Assembly: GCA_023408815.1 (NCBI GenBank)
Contig: JAEYJO010000021.1
Span: forward strand, 1-37,974
From: Bacillota bacterium
GTDB lineage: Bacteria > Bacillota > Clostridia > Lachnospirales > Lachnospiraceae
Direction of reading: 5' to 3'
Length of the DNA: 37,974 nucleotides
Position 1 is the stretch's first letter; each line of letters starts with the position of its first letter. The notes beneath the pieces are model-generated. The model did not search any database and was not told the DNA's origin. It saw nothing but the letters and a program-made list of their open reading frames with translations. Shown here piece by piece: positions 7,958 through 16,953 of the stretch. A program made the position numbers and the translations under genes.

Positions 7958-9529
7958 TTATTCATTTTCTATTTCTATATCCATGTGAATAAGCCTGCTC
8001 AAATCGATATACGAATCTTCAAATTCCCTATCGCTTCCTATTCCTTGCACATTCACTTCGATTTCCTTCTGCACTGCATCAGAAATAATACGCTGCAGCT
8101 GCTCCTTATTGTCCGGGTTCTTCATCAGGTAATCGGAGGCAAGTCCGTCTGCCACCACTATCATCAGCTTGTTATCCCCCCCCAGGCTCAGTCTGGCGTC
8201 CTTAAGATAGGTCTTCATCGGCTGATCCGTATTCATCACTATAGAGGGCCAACGCTCCACCACCGTTTTTACATCCTCCGGAACCGCCTTTGGCAGCTCT
8301 GCTTTTGCCTTTCTTTTCTGTTCCGTCTGTCCCGCGTCCGACACACCGACGCTTTGCGACATTACTACGGTCACACCTTTTTCTACTTTATCCTCCAGCT
8401 CTCTCACCCTGCCGAGCAAGGACTGTTCGTCCGTCTCCATGCTGGGCTTGCACAGTTTGATGAGCGATACTTCTATCAATATTCTTTTCTGAGTGGCATA
8501 ACGAAGCTTCCCTGAAAGCTCGGAAAAAATGCGGATATATCTTATGATCGTATCCATATCCGTCTTCTGTGCTTCTTCCTTCAGTCTTTCCAGATTCTCG
8601 CTGGACACATCTATGACATCCTCGATATCGTCGGAAGTAAGCACCAAGAGAAGGTTTCTCAAATACCATGTGAAATCAGTCACGAACTGGGATAATTCTC
8701 TTCCTTGAATGACTATCTCTTCCAACAGCTCAACGCAGCCGGAAACGTTTTTATCCAGAACCTGCGCAAACATCCTGCTGAAAAACACCGTATCCACCGC
8801 CCCCAACACATCCAGCGCTTTATCATAGGTAAGCTCTTCACCGAAATGAAAAGCAACGCACTGATCTAACAGGCTTAAGGCATCTCTCATGGAGCCGTCT
8901 GCCGTCTTGGCAATGTAGCGGAGCGCCCTGTCCTCTGCTTGTACTCCTTCAGCCTGCATCAGCTCCTTCAGCCTGTCGGAAATCGTATCAATGGTAATTC
9001 TTCGAAAATCATATCTCTGGCACCTGGATAATATCGTTATCGGTATTTTATGGACCTCCGTGGTCGCCAATATAAAAATGACATAGGAAGGCGGTTCCTC
9101 CAAGGTCTTCAGCAAGGCGTTGAAGGCTCCTATAGATAGCATATGAACCTCATCGATAATATAAACCTTATATTTTCCTTCTGCCGGAGAGTAGGATACC
9201 TCATCTACAATTTCACGAATGTTATCTACACCGTTATTGGAGGCAGCATCTATCTCGATAACATTCATGCTGGCTCCCGATGCGATCGCCTTGCATAGGG
9301 CACATTCCCCGCAGGGGCTTGCATCCCTCGGGCTCTGGCAGTTTACCGCCTTGGCAAATATTTTCGCCACCGAGGTTTTTCCGGTTCCTCTCGTTCCGCA
9401 GAAAAGGTAGGCATGCCCGATGCGCTCCGCTTTTATTTGATTTTTCAATGTAGTTACTATATGGTCCTGCCCCTTGACATCTTCAAAGCCCTGAGGCCGG
9501 AACTTGCGATATAACGCGGTATAAGACAT
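7958..9529 (-). CDS. dnaX: DNA polymerase III gamma/tau subunit
   Basis: This 523-residue AAA+ ATPase is the clamp-loader motor of the replicative polymerase. Walker A GTRGTGKT is at 45-52, the zinc-binding cysteines are C64, C73, C76 and C79, Walker B IIDEVH is at 124-129 and the SRC motif at 168-170. Domain III and a Lys/Glu-rich linker follow, then a C-terminal region (about 400-520) typical of Firmicute tau. No slippery A-run with a following hairpin was noticed, so I do not predict a programmed gamma form. The start at 9529 has GGAG eight bases before it, inside the 3' end of pfkA; the two genes are three bases apart. Confidence 0.96.
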   Translation of the reverse strand: MSYTALYRKFRPQGFEDVKGQDHIVTTLKNQIKAERIGHAYLFCGTRGTGKTSVAKIFAKAVNCQSPRDASPCGECALCKAIASGASMNVIEIDAASNNGVDNIREIVDEVSYSPAEGKYKVYIIDEVHMLSIGAFNALLKTLEEPPSYVIFILATTEVHKIPITILSRCQRYDFRRITIDTISDRLKELMQAEGVQAEDRALRYIAKTADGSMRDALSLLDQCVAFHFGEELTYDKALDVLGAVDTVFFSRMFAQVLDKNVSGCVELLEEIVIQGRELSQFVTDFTWYLRNLLLVLTSDDIEDVIDVSSENLERLKEEAQKTDMDTIIRYIRIFSELSGKLRYATQKRILIEVSLIKLCKPSMETDEQSLLGRVRELEDKVEKGVTVVMSQSVGVSDAGQTEQKRKAKAELPKAVPEDVKTVVERWPSIVMNTDQPMKTYLKDARLSLGGDNKLMIVVADGLASDYLMKNPDNKEQLQRIISDAVQKEIEVNVQGIGSDREFEDSYIDLSRLIHMDIEIENE

Positions 9530-9532
9530 AAT

Positions 9533-10606
9533 TTAATCTCCAAAACTTATTCCCAACATCTTGGCTTCCCTGACGACACCGGAATCGGGAGAAACCATCT
9601 TCAGCTTTCCCGCCACCTCTTCCAGAGGAACCTTTACTATTTCCCGGTTCTTGTAGCCTACCATACACCCGTATTCTCCATCCAAAACCATCTTACCGGC
9701 TTCTGAGCCGAGACGGCTTGCAAACACTCTGTCATACGGGCAGGGACTTCCGCCACGCTGAGTATGCCCCGGAACGGTAACGCGCACATCACGGCCGGTC
9801 TTTTCCCTGATTTGCTGCGCAATCTCGTAGGAAACAGAAGGGAATTTATAATTTTTTAATTTTTCTTTATATTCTTTCTTCGACAGCTTGGAGTCTTCTT
9901 TGGAAATGGCACCCTCCGCAACTGCTAAAATCGTAAATCTGCGTCCGTTTTTACTTCTTTCTTCAATTTTGTGGATTACCTTATCGATATCGTAAGGAAT
10001 CTCGGGTATGAGGATAATATCGGCGCCTCCGGCGATTCCGGCGTTCAACGTCAGGAATCCAACCTTGTGCCCCATTACCTCCACGATAAATACCCGTCCA
10101 TGGGAGGCCGCTGTGGTATGGATGCAATCGATGGCTTCCGTCGCGATGTTAACAGCACTCTGAAAGCCGAAGGTCATGTCCGTCCCCCACAAATCATTGT
10201 CGATGGTCTTGGGCAGCGTCACAACATTAAGCCCTTCCTCACGCAGAAGATTGGCCGTTTTATGGGTGCCGTTTCCACCAAGAATGACAAGGCAGTCCAG
10301 ACGCAGCTTGTGATAGTTCTGCTTCATCGCATCCACCTTATCGATTCCGTTCTCATCCGGTTCCTTTATCTGCTTAAAAGGCGTCCGGGAGCTTCCCAGT
10401 ATGGTTCCGCCCTTTGTGAGTATCCCCGAAAAATCGGTACTGGCCAGCATGCGGAAATTGCCGTAAATCAGCCCCTTATATCCTTCTAAAAAGCCGTAAA
10501 TCTCCACTCGTTCTCCACTGTTAAAAAGACATTTCCCCACTCCGCGCATTGCCGCGTTAAGAGCCTGACAATCTCCGCCGCTTGTTAGCATTCCAATTCT
10601 TTTCAT
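9533..10606 (-). CDS. pfkA: 6-phosphofructokinase, group-III-like variant
   Basis: The 357-residue enzyme phosphorylates fructose 6-phosphate in glycolysis. It has the N-terminal GGDCQALNAAMRG loop, GGNGTHKTANLL at 110-121 and PKTIDND at 132-138 with catalytic Asp136. The position equal to E. coli Gly104 is Gly113, as in ATP users, while the position equal to Gly124 is Lys133, as in the PPi-related branch. Known enzymes with this Gly/Lys mixture use ATP, which is the better guess. Asn112 replaces the usual Asp103. The ATG at 10606 follows GGAGG, and a strong promoter lies at 10672-10700. It heads the dnaX-ybaB-recR-galM run. Confidence 0.9.
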   Translation of the reverse strand: MKRIGMLTSGGDCQALNAAMRGVGKCLFNSGERVEIYGFLEGYKGLIYGNFRMLASTDFSGILTKGGTILGSSRTPFKQIKEPDENGIDKVDAMKQNYHKLRLDCLVILGGNGTHKTANLLREEGLNVVTLPKTIDNDLWGTDMTFGFQSAVNIATEAIDCIHTTAASHGRVFIVEVMGHKVGFLTLNAGIAGGADIILIPEIPYDIDKVIHKIEERSKNGRRFTILAVAEGAISKEDSKLSKKEYKEKLKNYKFPSVSYEIAQQIREKTGRDVRVTVPGHTQRGGSPCPYDRVFASRLGSEAGKMVLDGEYGCMVGYKNREIVKVPLEEVAGKLKMVSPDSGVVREAKMLGISFGD

Positions 10607-10671
10607 CGGTCTTCCTCCATAAAAAATGTCTTGATTTTTTCCGAGCCTTTAAACATTTCCGTATACTACGC

Positions 10672-10700
10672 ATTTTATAGTAAACTTTATATTTTGTCAA
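10672..10700 (-). promoter_or_regulatory. Promoter of the pfkA-dnaX-ybaB-recR operon
   Basis: The minus strand shows TTGACA (10695-10700), a 17-base spacer and TAAAAT (10672-10677). Transcription would start near 10665, about 60 bases before the pfkA ATG. It diverges from the tRNA-Ser promoter. Confidence 0.75.
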
Positions 10701-10717
10701 AAAATTTACCAAGCATC

Positions 10718-10746
10718 TTGCTAAAATCGAAAATATAATATAGAAT
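10718..10746 (+). promoter_or_regulatory. Promoter of the tRNA-Ser gene
   Basis: TTGCTA (10718-10723) and TAGAAT (10741-10746) with a 17-base spacer place the start near 10753, about 16 bases before the mature tRNA. The site is moderate in quality but well placed. Confidence 0.5.
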
Positions 10747-10768
10747 GTAATCTGTTGAATTGCAAACT

Positions 10769-10856
10769 GGAGATGTACCCAAGTGGCTGAAGGGTCCGGA
10801 TTCGAAATCCGGTAGGTCGGTTCGCCGGCGCAAGGGTTCAAATCCCTTCATCTCCG
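10769..10856 (+). tRNA. tRNA-Ser (anticodon CGA)
   Basis: An 88-base class II tRNA folds cleanly. The acceptor stem is GGAGATG (10769-10775) with CATCTCC (10849-10855), discriminator G at 10856. The anticodon stem is CCGGA/TCCGG with loop TTCGAAA and anticodon CGA at 10803-10805, reading UCG. A long variable arm (GGTCGG...CCGGCG region) is typical of serine. The T-arm is AAGGG-TTCAAAT-CCCTT. CCA is not encoded and must be added. Confidence 0.95.
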
Positions 10857-10931
10857 TTATATGATATATGGAACAAGGACACATTTCAAAAGAAGTGATT
10901 CTATAATAATCGTTTTGTATAATCGAATAGT

Positions 10932-10973
10932 AAAAAGGAAGCTTATAAACATCATTTATTTGCTTCCTTTTTT
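10932..10973. terminator. Bidirectional intrinsic terminator
   Basis: AAAAAGGAAGC (10932-10942) pairs with GCTTCCTTTTTT (10962-10973). The T-run on the plus strand ends the tRNA transcript, and the A-run gives U-tract termination for the leftward TetR/small-protein unit. Confidence 0.8.
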
Positions 10974-11005
10974 GTTATTATTTTCTTATTTAACTCATTT
11001 TACTC

Positions 11006-11245
11006 TTACTTAATTCTAATCATATAAAGGATGATTGTAACAAGGCACACCAGTATCGTTATTATAGACAGCATCGCATGGAAATTAACGTCCTTTTCAC
11101 CCGGACCGAACCTCATCCAAAGTCCGCAAAGCAACGTGCAAGCAATTAATATAATTGAAACCCAACCTAATATTTTCATCTTTATACCCATCTGCGCGTT
11201 GCGACGCGCACTCAGATCAATAGTTGAATACGCATTTTTATTCAA
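11006..11245 (-). CDS. Small two-helix membrane protein
   Basis: The 79-residue protein has a polar N-terminus of about 25 residues and two transmembrane helices (about 26-46 and 57-77), joined by a short loop with FGPGEKD. I recognise no family. It starts with TTG at 11245; AGGAGG lies eight bases upstream and no better start exists. It sits 20 bases after the TetR gene in the same direction, so it is probably co-transcribed and under the same control, and may be the target or helper of that regulator. Confidence 0.6.
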   Translation of the reverse strand: MNKNAYSTIDLSARRNAQMGIKMKILGWVSIILIACTLLCGLWMRFGPGEKDVNFHAMLSIITILVCLVTIILYMIRIK

Positions 11246-11265
11246 CCTTATAGCCTCCTGTATGA

Positions 11266-11826
11266 TTAGTTTTGAACAAACATATCAATCATCATATTGA
11301 AAAGTGTCCTGCGCTCTTCTGCCTTCATAATATCAAGTCCCGAATATTTCCTAAAGTCATCCGCACGAAAAAATACAATTTGTGAAAAAGTTGTAAGCTG
11401 ATAGGCAATCGCTCTACATTCTGTTTCCGTTCGTTTATCACTGCAGCACGCCCTTATCATTGGAAGGATATAATAGGGTTCTTCAATCTCTTTTTCCAAT
11501 AGAGTGTAAGGTATCGTGGCTTTTGTGTATTGCGTGTATTCTACCGTAATGTCGGACATTTTCAGCAGAAACTCGGTTAGTTTTTGCTTGGCGGGGATAT
11601 TCTTTTCTTTAATTTCTTCCAATTCGACTGCACGATTAGCGATTAACTTATCGACGGCCGCACTGATAAGCGCATCTTTTGATGAAAAATAATAGTTTAT
11701 CATTGCCAGATTCGCGCCGGATTCGGCAGCTATTTGGCGAGCGGTAATTTTGTCCGCATTATTAGTTTCAGTTAATAGTTTCATTGTTGCGCTTAGAAGT
11801 TGTTCTTTCACATTATCATTCTGCAT
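11266..11826 (-). CDS. TetR/AcrR family transcriptional regulator
   Basis: The 186-residue protein has an N-terminal TetR helix-turn-helix: ITARQIAAESGANLAMINYY followed by FSSKDALISAAVDK (about residues 23-57). The C-terminal all-helical ligand domain is not recognisable. TetR proteins usually repress a nearby transporter or their own operon. An AGGAGG lies upstream of ATG 11826, and an inverted repeat at 11845-11869 overlaps the probable promoter. The downstream two-helix protein is the closest likely target. The ABC genes on the other side read toward this gene and are separated by 134 bases. Confidence 0.85.
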   Translation of the reverse strand: MQNDNVKEQLLSATMKLLTETNNADKITARQIAAESGANLAMINYYFSSKDALISAAVDKLIANRAVELEEIKEKNIPAKQKLTEFLLKMSDITVEYTQYTKATIPYTLLEKEIEEPYYILPMIRACCSDKRTETECRAIAYQLTTFSQIVFFRADDFRKYSGLDIMKAEERRTLFNMMIDMFVQN

Positions 11827-11844
11827 GACATAATATGCCTCCTA

Positions 11845-11869
11845 TTAAACACGTATTATACACGTTTAA
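11845..11869. promoter_or_regulatory. Candidate TetR operator
   Basis: TTAAAC (11845-11850) and GTTTAA (11864-11869) flank a centre that holds two ACGT-like cores, making an imperfect 25-bp palindrome just upstream of the TetR ribosome binding site. This is the usual position for an autoregulatory TetR site. Confidence 0.5.
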
Positions 11870-11959
11870 TTTATCACATAGATATACATTTGTCAAGAAA
11901 ATATATATCTATGAATATATAATGCCTTAGCCGTATTTACAATAGGTGATTTTCTTTTA

Positions 11960-13714
11960 TCAAAGGTTCGACATGCTCCGCCCGGCATTGTTTTCCAATA
12001 TACTGATAAAGTCCTGATAGGTACCGGACTGCTTCACCAGCTCATTATGCGTGCCTTCCTGAATGATTCGTCCATCTGAAATAACCAGAATTTGATCAGC
12101 CTCCCTGATTGTGTTTAAGCGGTGCGCTATCACCATAAGAGTTTTTCCTTTTACCAGCTCAGAAACAGCTTCCTGTATATAGCTTTCATTATCGGTATCA
12201 ACACTTGCCGTCGCTTCATCCAGAATGACAATAGGTGCATCTTTCAAGATACAACGAGCTATGGAAATCCGTTGTTTTTCTCCGCCTGACAAAGTGGCGC
12301 CCCCTTCGCCAACCATAGTCTGAAATCCATCCGGCAAATCCATAATAAAGTCATAGCAGCGTGCTTTTTTTGCTGCATCATGTACTTCTTCCTCAGAAGC
12401 CTCCGGCTTTCCCATGCTAATATTATTATAAATAGTATCTTGGAACAAATAGACATTCTGGAATACCATACTGATGTGATCCATCAGATTGGAAACAGAC
12501 ACCATCTTTATATCTTTCCCCCGGATTCCGATCGTGCCGGATTGAACATCCCAGAACCTTGCAATCAAGCTTGCAATTGTTGTTTTTCCTCCGCCGGACG
12601 GGCCTGCCAAAGCAAGCATTGAATTTGTGGGCAGTTCAAAACTGATATCATGTAAAACCTCCTTGTCCTGATAAGCAAAGCTTACATGTTCAAAGCTGAT
12701 TTCAGGAATAGAAGGAGAAGCATCCGGAATAATTTCCTTTCCTGTGTCGACAAGTACCCTTTCATTCAGAACTTCTTCTATGCGATTCAAACAGCTATTC
12801 ATAACTGTCAGGCGGGCTGATTCTCCGTATAAGGATTTAAGCGGCCCAAAGAGATCGAACACAAACAGGAGCATTCCAAGAAGATACGATACGGTAAGAG
12901 CCTCTCGACTCCACATCCATATGGATAAAGACAGCAAGATCACCGTACCCATACTATAAATTACGTTAAGGCCACTAATCCATGGTGTAATTCTCTTCTC
13001 AAATCCAATGGCGGTGTCTCTGGAAGCCCGAAAGTTATCCGTCAAGTCCTTTGACTTCTCACCAAGAAGATTATAGCTTTTTATTACACCTATTCCCTCT
13101 GTAAAAGATAAAACGGCATCCGTCAGCTTCTCGCTTTGCTCCTGCCTTTCTGATGCCTCTATCAAAGAATAGCGGTTCATTCTATTGCCGGCCAGAACAG
13201 CAAACAGACTGATGATAAGCGCAGCAGCCCCGAGCCATGGATTTAAAGTGAAAAGAAAAATAATCAGTACTGCCGCCGCGAGAATATAGCTCACTATATT
13301 GGAAATTGCGTCCATTGCGGTTTCTTCAATGTAAACGATATCCGTACTAAGCACAGAGCTTATTTTACCGATATTTCCTTCTGTGAAATAGCCCATAGGA
13401 AGTTTGCGCAGATGCTCTCCCATCTGCATTCTTTTTTCAGTAAAGATCATGTATCCGGCAGCACTCTGCAGCCGGTTGCTCAGATACCGTACCGTCGCCT
13501 GCAAAGAGATAATTATCAATAGACTGATGCCAACATACAGGCAATGTATAGGCAGCAGAGTCTGCTTGTAGAAGCTATCCAGTACGAGAAAAGCAAACAT
13601 AATAGGAAGCTTTGAAAGGATGGCTTCCAAGACGGCACATACACACGCGCCTTGTATACGCCTTTTGTATGGCCCTGCAAGATCTAAGATTCTGCGAAAC
13701 AACCCTAAAATCAT
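11960..13714 (-). CDS. Exporter-fold ABC half-transporter (membrane plus ATPase), second of pair
   Basis: The 584-residue protein has six membrane helices (about 20-300) fused to a nucleotide-binding domain with Walker A GPSGGGKTT (371-379), signature LSGGEKQRI, Walker B VILDEATAS and the switch IAHRLNTI. It overlaps the preceding half-transporter by four bases (ATGA), so the two almost certainly form a heterodimer. Most such pairs export drugs or peptides, but this fold also includes siderophore importers (YbtPQ, IrtAB). Linkage to an ECF importer and a PchR-like regulator favours a role in siderophore or metal handling. That role is inferred from context only. Confidence 0.85.
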   Translation of the reverse strand: MILGLFRRILDLAGPYKRRIQGACVCAVLEAILSKLPIMFAFLVLDSFYKQTLLPIHCLYVGISLLIIISLQATVRYLSNRLQSAAGYMIFTEKRMQMGEHLRKLPMGYFTEGNIGKISSVLSTDIVYIEETAMDAISNIVSYILAAAVLIIFLFTLNPWLGAAALIISLFAVLAGNRMNRYSLIEASERQEQSEKLTDAVLSFTEGIGVIKSYNLLGEKSKDLTDNFRASRDTAIGFEKRITPWISGLNVIYSMGTVILLSLSIWMWSREALTVSYLLGMLLFVFDLFGPLKSLYGESARLTVMNSCLNRIEEVLNERVLVDTGKEIIPDASPSIPEISFEHVSFAYQDKEVLHDISFELPTNSMLALAGPSGGGKTTIASLIARFWDVQSGTIGIRGKDIKMVSVSNLMDHISMVFQNVYLFQDTIYNNISMGKPEASEEEVHDAAKKARCYDFIMDLPDGFQTMVGEGGATLSGGEKQRISIARCILKDAPIVILDEATASVDTDNESYIQEAVSELVKGKTLMVIAHRLNTIREADQILVISDGRIIQEGTHNELVKQSGTYQDFISILENNAGRSMSNL

Positions 13715-15462
13715 ATCTTATTTTCCTCCTTTGTGTTTCCGACTTTCCACCGGGTGCTTCTGAAATTAGCGTTCCAAAGCTTTTGATATTCCTTACAGGA
13801 TTCCAAAAGTTCTTCATGCTTACCTGACGCTGTCAATCTTCCATGCTCCATCACAAGAATCTGATCGGCATTCTTGATAGATGGCAGCTTATGTGCAATT
13901 ACGAAAAGAGTCTTTCCTTTTACCAGCTCCGAAATAGCTGCTTCCATCTTTTCTTCATTTTCCGGGTCTGTAAAAGCAGTTGCCTCATCCAGCACTATAA
14001 TCGGTGCATTTTTCAGGATAGCCCTCGCCAGCGAAATCCGCTGCCGTTGTCCGCCGGATAATTGTTTTCCCCCATCTCCGGCCGATGTGTGGATACCTTC
14101 AGAAAGCTTTTCGATAAATTCCATACACTGAGCCCTTCGGGCAGCTTCCATTACCTCTTTGTCTGTAGCGTCGGGATTCCCAATCCGTATGTTTTCTAAA
14201 ATGGATGTATTGAACAAATACTGATCTTGTGCCACGTAAGAAATCGACTCATTAAGCGCTCTCAGACTCATATCGCGGATGTTCTGTCCTCCAATGGAAA
14301 TGGAACCCGTTTGTAAATCGTAATAATGTACCAAAAGCTTTGCCAGCGTACTTTTTCCGGAGCCCGACTCACCCACAAGCGCAGTTTTACAGCCCTCCAT
14401 AGCAAAAAAGCTGATATCTTCCACCACACTTTTTTCGCCATAACCGAAGGTTACATTTTGATAGAACACCGAATAATCCGTTCCTGAAAATGCCTGCCCG
14501 TTTTGCTGTAACGGCTCTGACTGAAATATCTGTTCCAGTGCGGATATCTTGTAGTCCAGCTGCGGCAAAGCGGGAAGAAACCCAAGTGCCTTAAGCAATG
14601 GAATCCCAATGCTCAGCGACAAACAAAGTATCAATACCAAATCCGGCAGCAATGATACACCGCTCAATACAAACCATGCACCGAGAGGAAGCGTGAGTAT
14701 GATTGTACAAGGCAGCAGCGAGTGATAAATAGACATCCAAGGCCAGCAAGCCTTGTACCAGTCCAGGGTATAATTTCGATAGTTTGTTATATCCCTGCGA
14801 AAATGTTCATAGGACTCGTTGTCTTTATTGAATACCTTTACAACCTCCATTCCGTTGACATACTCGATAATGGTATTATTCATGATCTGACTGGCTTGAT
14901 AATAGGGCCCCATTCGTTTCGTGCCGGTTGCATACATAATTTTCATTGCAAGAAGTCCCAACGGAAGAGAAGCGAGAGACAGCAATGCCAGACGCCAGTC
15001 TACACAAAACATGGTGATGTATACCACTGTAGGTATGATCAAATTGGATATTCCTTCCGGAATGGTGTGCGCAAGGAGAACTTCAAGGCTTTCTATATCA
15101 TCTACAAACATTTTTTTAATTGTACCGGTTCCCTTATCCTGAACAACTCCAAGCGGAAGGTTTTCCATTTGCTTTTGCAGAGAGGTTCTAAGTCTCATAA
15201 GAGTATGGTAAGCTGTCTGATGGGAAAGACTCAGCCCCCATCCATATAGCAGCGCTTGTAATACAAGGCAAATAAGAACCCCTGCTATCCGAAATGCCAC
15301 ATATGTTGCATTCATTGGCAGCGAATTCAACAATAGGATAATAATCTGATATGTCAGCACAAACGGCAATACACCCATAAGTACACTCAAAATCATTACG
15401 GTGACGGAAGCGTACATTCCTTTTTTATATGGACTTGCGTATTGTAATATCTTCTGAAACAT
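13711..15462 (-). CDS. Exporter-fold ABC half-transporter (membrane plus ATPase), first of pair
   Basis: The 583-residue protein has six membrane helices (to about residue 300), then an ATPase domain with Walker A GESGSGKST (364-372), signature LSGGQRQRI, Walker B IVLDEATAF and a switch AHKLPSIKNAD. It pairs with the next gene. The ATG at 15462 has AAGGAGG six bases upstream, so the 38-base overlap with the end of the EcfA gene is genuine. The position after MptD-EcfT-EcfA and under a PchR-like AraC neighbour resembles YbtP/YbtQ-type transporters of siderophore loci. Drug export remains possible. Confidence 0.85.
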   Translation of the reverse strand: MFQKILQYASPYKKGMYASVTVMILSVLMGVLPFVLTYQIIILLLNSLPMNATYVAFRIAGVLICLVLQALLYGWGLSLSHQTAYHTLMRLRTSLQKQMENLPLGVVQDKGTGTIKKMFVDDIESLEVLLAHTIPEGISNLIIPTVVYITMFCVDWRLALLSLASLPLGLLAMKIMYATGTKRMGPYYQASQIMNNTIIEYVNGMEVVKVFNKDNESYEHFRRDITNYRNYTLDWYKACWPWMSIYHSLLPCTIILTLPLGAWFVLSGVSLLPDLVLILCLSLSIGIPLLKALGFLPALPQLDYKISALEQIFQSEPLQQNGQAFSGTDYSVFYQNVTFGYGEKSVVEDISFFAMEGCKTALVGESGSGKSTLAKLLVHYYDLQTGSISIGGQNIRDMSLRALNESISYVAQDQYLFNTSILENIRIGNPDATDKEVMEAARRAQCMEFIEKLSEGIHTSAGDGGKQLSGGQRQRISLARAILKNAPIIVLDEATAFTDPENEEKMEAAISELVKGKTLFVIAHKLPSIKNADQILVMEHGRLTASGKHEELLESCKEYQKLWNANFRSTRWKVGNTKEENKI

Positions 15463-16939
15463 ATTTATCCTCCTTTATCCCAAATATTTTTTTAATCTGA
15501 GGCAGCACAGCTGGTGTCAGTACGAAGTCATCCACTAATCTTCCGTTTTGCAAATATAGAATTCTTTGGCAGGTATCAAGCAGCAGTTCATAATCATGCG
15601 TGATAACAAAAACCACTGCCCCCCTCTCCGCCATTTTCTGAATCAGCCCGCCGACTCTCATCATATTTTCTAAATCCAAACCGCTTGTGGGCTCATCAAA
15701 TACAACAATCTTTAAATTGCGCATATACGCAGCAGCAATTACCACACGCTGTTTTTGGCCGCCCGAAAGCGAAGCCGGATGCCGTTCCCTGTATTCTTCC
15801 AAATCAAGCATAGCAAGAACTTCTTCAACTCTTGAGAGCGTCTCCGGATTTTTTTCCATTCCTAACGTTAATTCGTCTTCAACACTTTCGGAGAAAAGCT
15901 GATATTCGGAATCCTGCATAATAAAGTAAGATTGCCCGATCCGCTTCCTTGGTGACATTTTTTCAGAAGAAATGAGAATCTTTCCGTTTTGCTCCTTAAT
16001 GAGTCCGCAAAGCAGCTGGGCAAGCGTACTTTTCCCTTCACCATTGTTACCGATAATGCCGATAATCTCACCCTTGTTACCTTCAAAACTGATGTCCGAA
16101 AGCACAGCGTCGTTCTTTTTATAATTGAAATCAATATGCTTTACACTTAACAGAGGGGTACCCGTTCGCTGCTGAAAGTAATGTAAAGGACTAAGCTTTT
16201 CTTGATAGAGACAGCGCAGTCCCATAGACACAAAATCGGTGTCTGTAAGGCAGAGAAACTCCGCTCTGGAATATTCTTTTACAATTTGTCCGTTCTCCAT
16301 GTAAATGACTTTATCAATTAAATCCCTGAGATAGTAAAGGCGGTGCTCGGAGATAATAACCGTTGCCCCTTTTTTCTTTAAAAGTAAAAGTGTCTGCATT
16401 AATTCTTCTGTTGCTCGTGCATCTAAATTTGCAGAAGGTTCATCAAATACATAAATTTCCGGCGATAGCGCATGGACCGATGCAATGGCCACACGCTGGC
16501 GCTCACCACCGGATAATTCAAATAAACTTTTATCTTTCAGATGTTCTATATTTAACTCTTTCATTGATTTGTTTACCCGGGCTATTAACTCCTTTTGAGG
16601 AATAGCGGCATTTTCACATGCAAAAGCAACCTCAGAAACCGTATCTGTTGTAAAAAATTGAGAACGCGGATCTTGAAAAACTGAGCCGACAGTTTCAGCG
16701 ATTTCATTTAATTTCATTCCTGAAACATTATTACCTTTTAATAAAACACGACCATTTAAGTTGCCTTCATAAAAATGTGGAATTAACCCATTGACGCAGC
16801 GGGTGAAAGTAGTTTTTCCACACCCGCTGCGCCCTGACAACAATACGAATTCTCCCTTTTTTATACATACGTTTATATTGTAAATTCCATTGCCGTCTGT
16901 TTCATTATATTGAAAACTAACGTTTTGAAACTGTATCAT
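15425..16939 (-). CDS. ECF transporter double ATPase (two fused ABC domains)
   Basis: This 504-residue protein is a tandem of two EcfA-type ATPases energising an ECF importer. Domain 1 has Walker A GRSGCGKTT (36-44), signature LSGGERQRV (142-150) and Walker B IYVFDEPSA. Domain 2 has GNNGEGKST (297-305), LSGGQKQRV (391-399) and IVVFDEPTSG. It starts 14 bases after EcfT. Dedicated (group I) ECF systems keep their own ATPases beside EcfT and S component, as here. The C-terminus runs 38 bases into the next ABC gene, implying translational coupling. Confidence 0.9.
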   Translation of the reverse strand: MIQFQNVSFQYNETDGNGIYNINVCIKKGEFVLLSGRSGCGKTTFTRCVNGLIPHFYEGNLNGRVLLKGNNVSGMKLNEIAETVGSVFQDPRSQFFTTDTVSEVAFACENAAIPQKELIARVNKSMKELNIEHLKDKSLFELSGGERQRVAIASVHALSPEIYVFDEPSANLDARATEELMQTLLLLKKKGATVIISEHRLYYLRDLIDKVIYMENGQIVKEYSRAEFLCLTDTDFVSMGLRCLYQEKLSPLHYFQQRTGTPLLSVKHIDFNYKKNDAVLSDISFEGNKGEIIGIIGNNGEGKSTLAQLLCGLIKEQNGKILISSEKMSPRKRIGQSYFIMQDSEYQLFSESVEDELTLGMEKNPETLSRVEEVLAMLDLEEYRERHPASLSGGQKQRVVIAAAYMRNLKIVVFDEPTSGLDLENMMRVGGLIQKMAERGAVVFVITHDYELLLDTCQRILYLQNGRLVDDFVLTPAVLPQIKKIFGIKEDKYVSEDITIRKSI

Positions 16940-16953
16940 ACTTTCATGCCTCC

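Noticed and set aside
10687..10884. Open frames on the minus strand across the tRNA-Ser region
   Set aside because: They read through the tRNA gene and two promoters and have no ribosome binding site or protein-like pattern.
15425..15462. Possible frameshift or fusion at the 38-base overlap of the EcfA gene and the ABC gene
   Set aside because: The ABC gene has a perfect AAGGAGG at the right distance and both proteins have complete domains, so it is a natural overlap.
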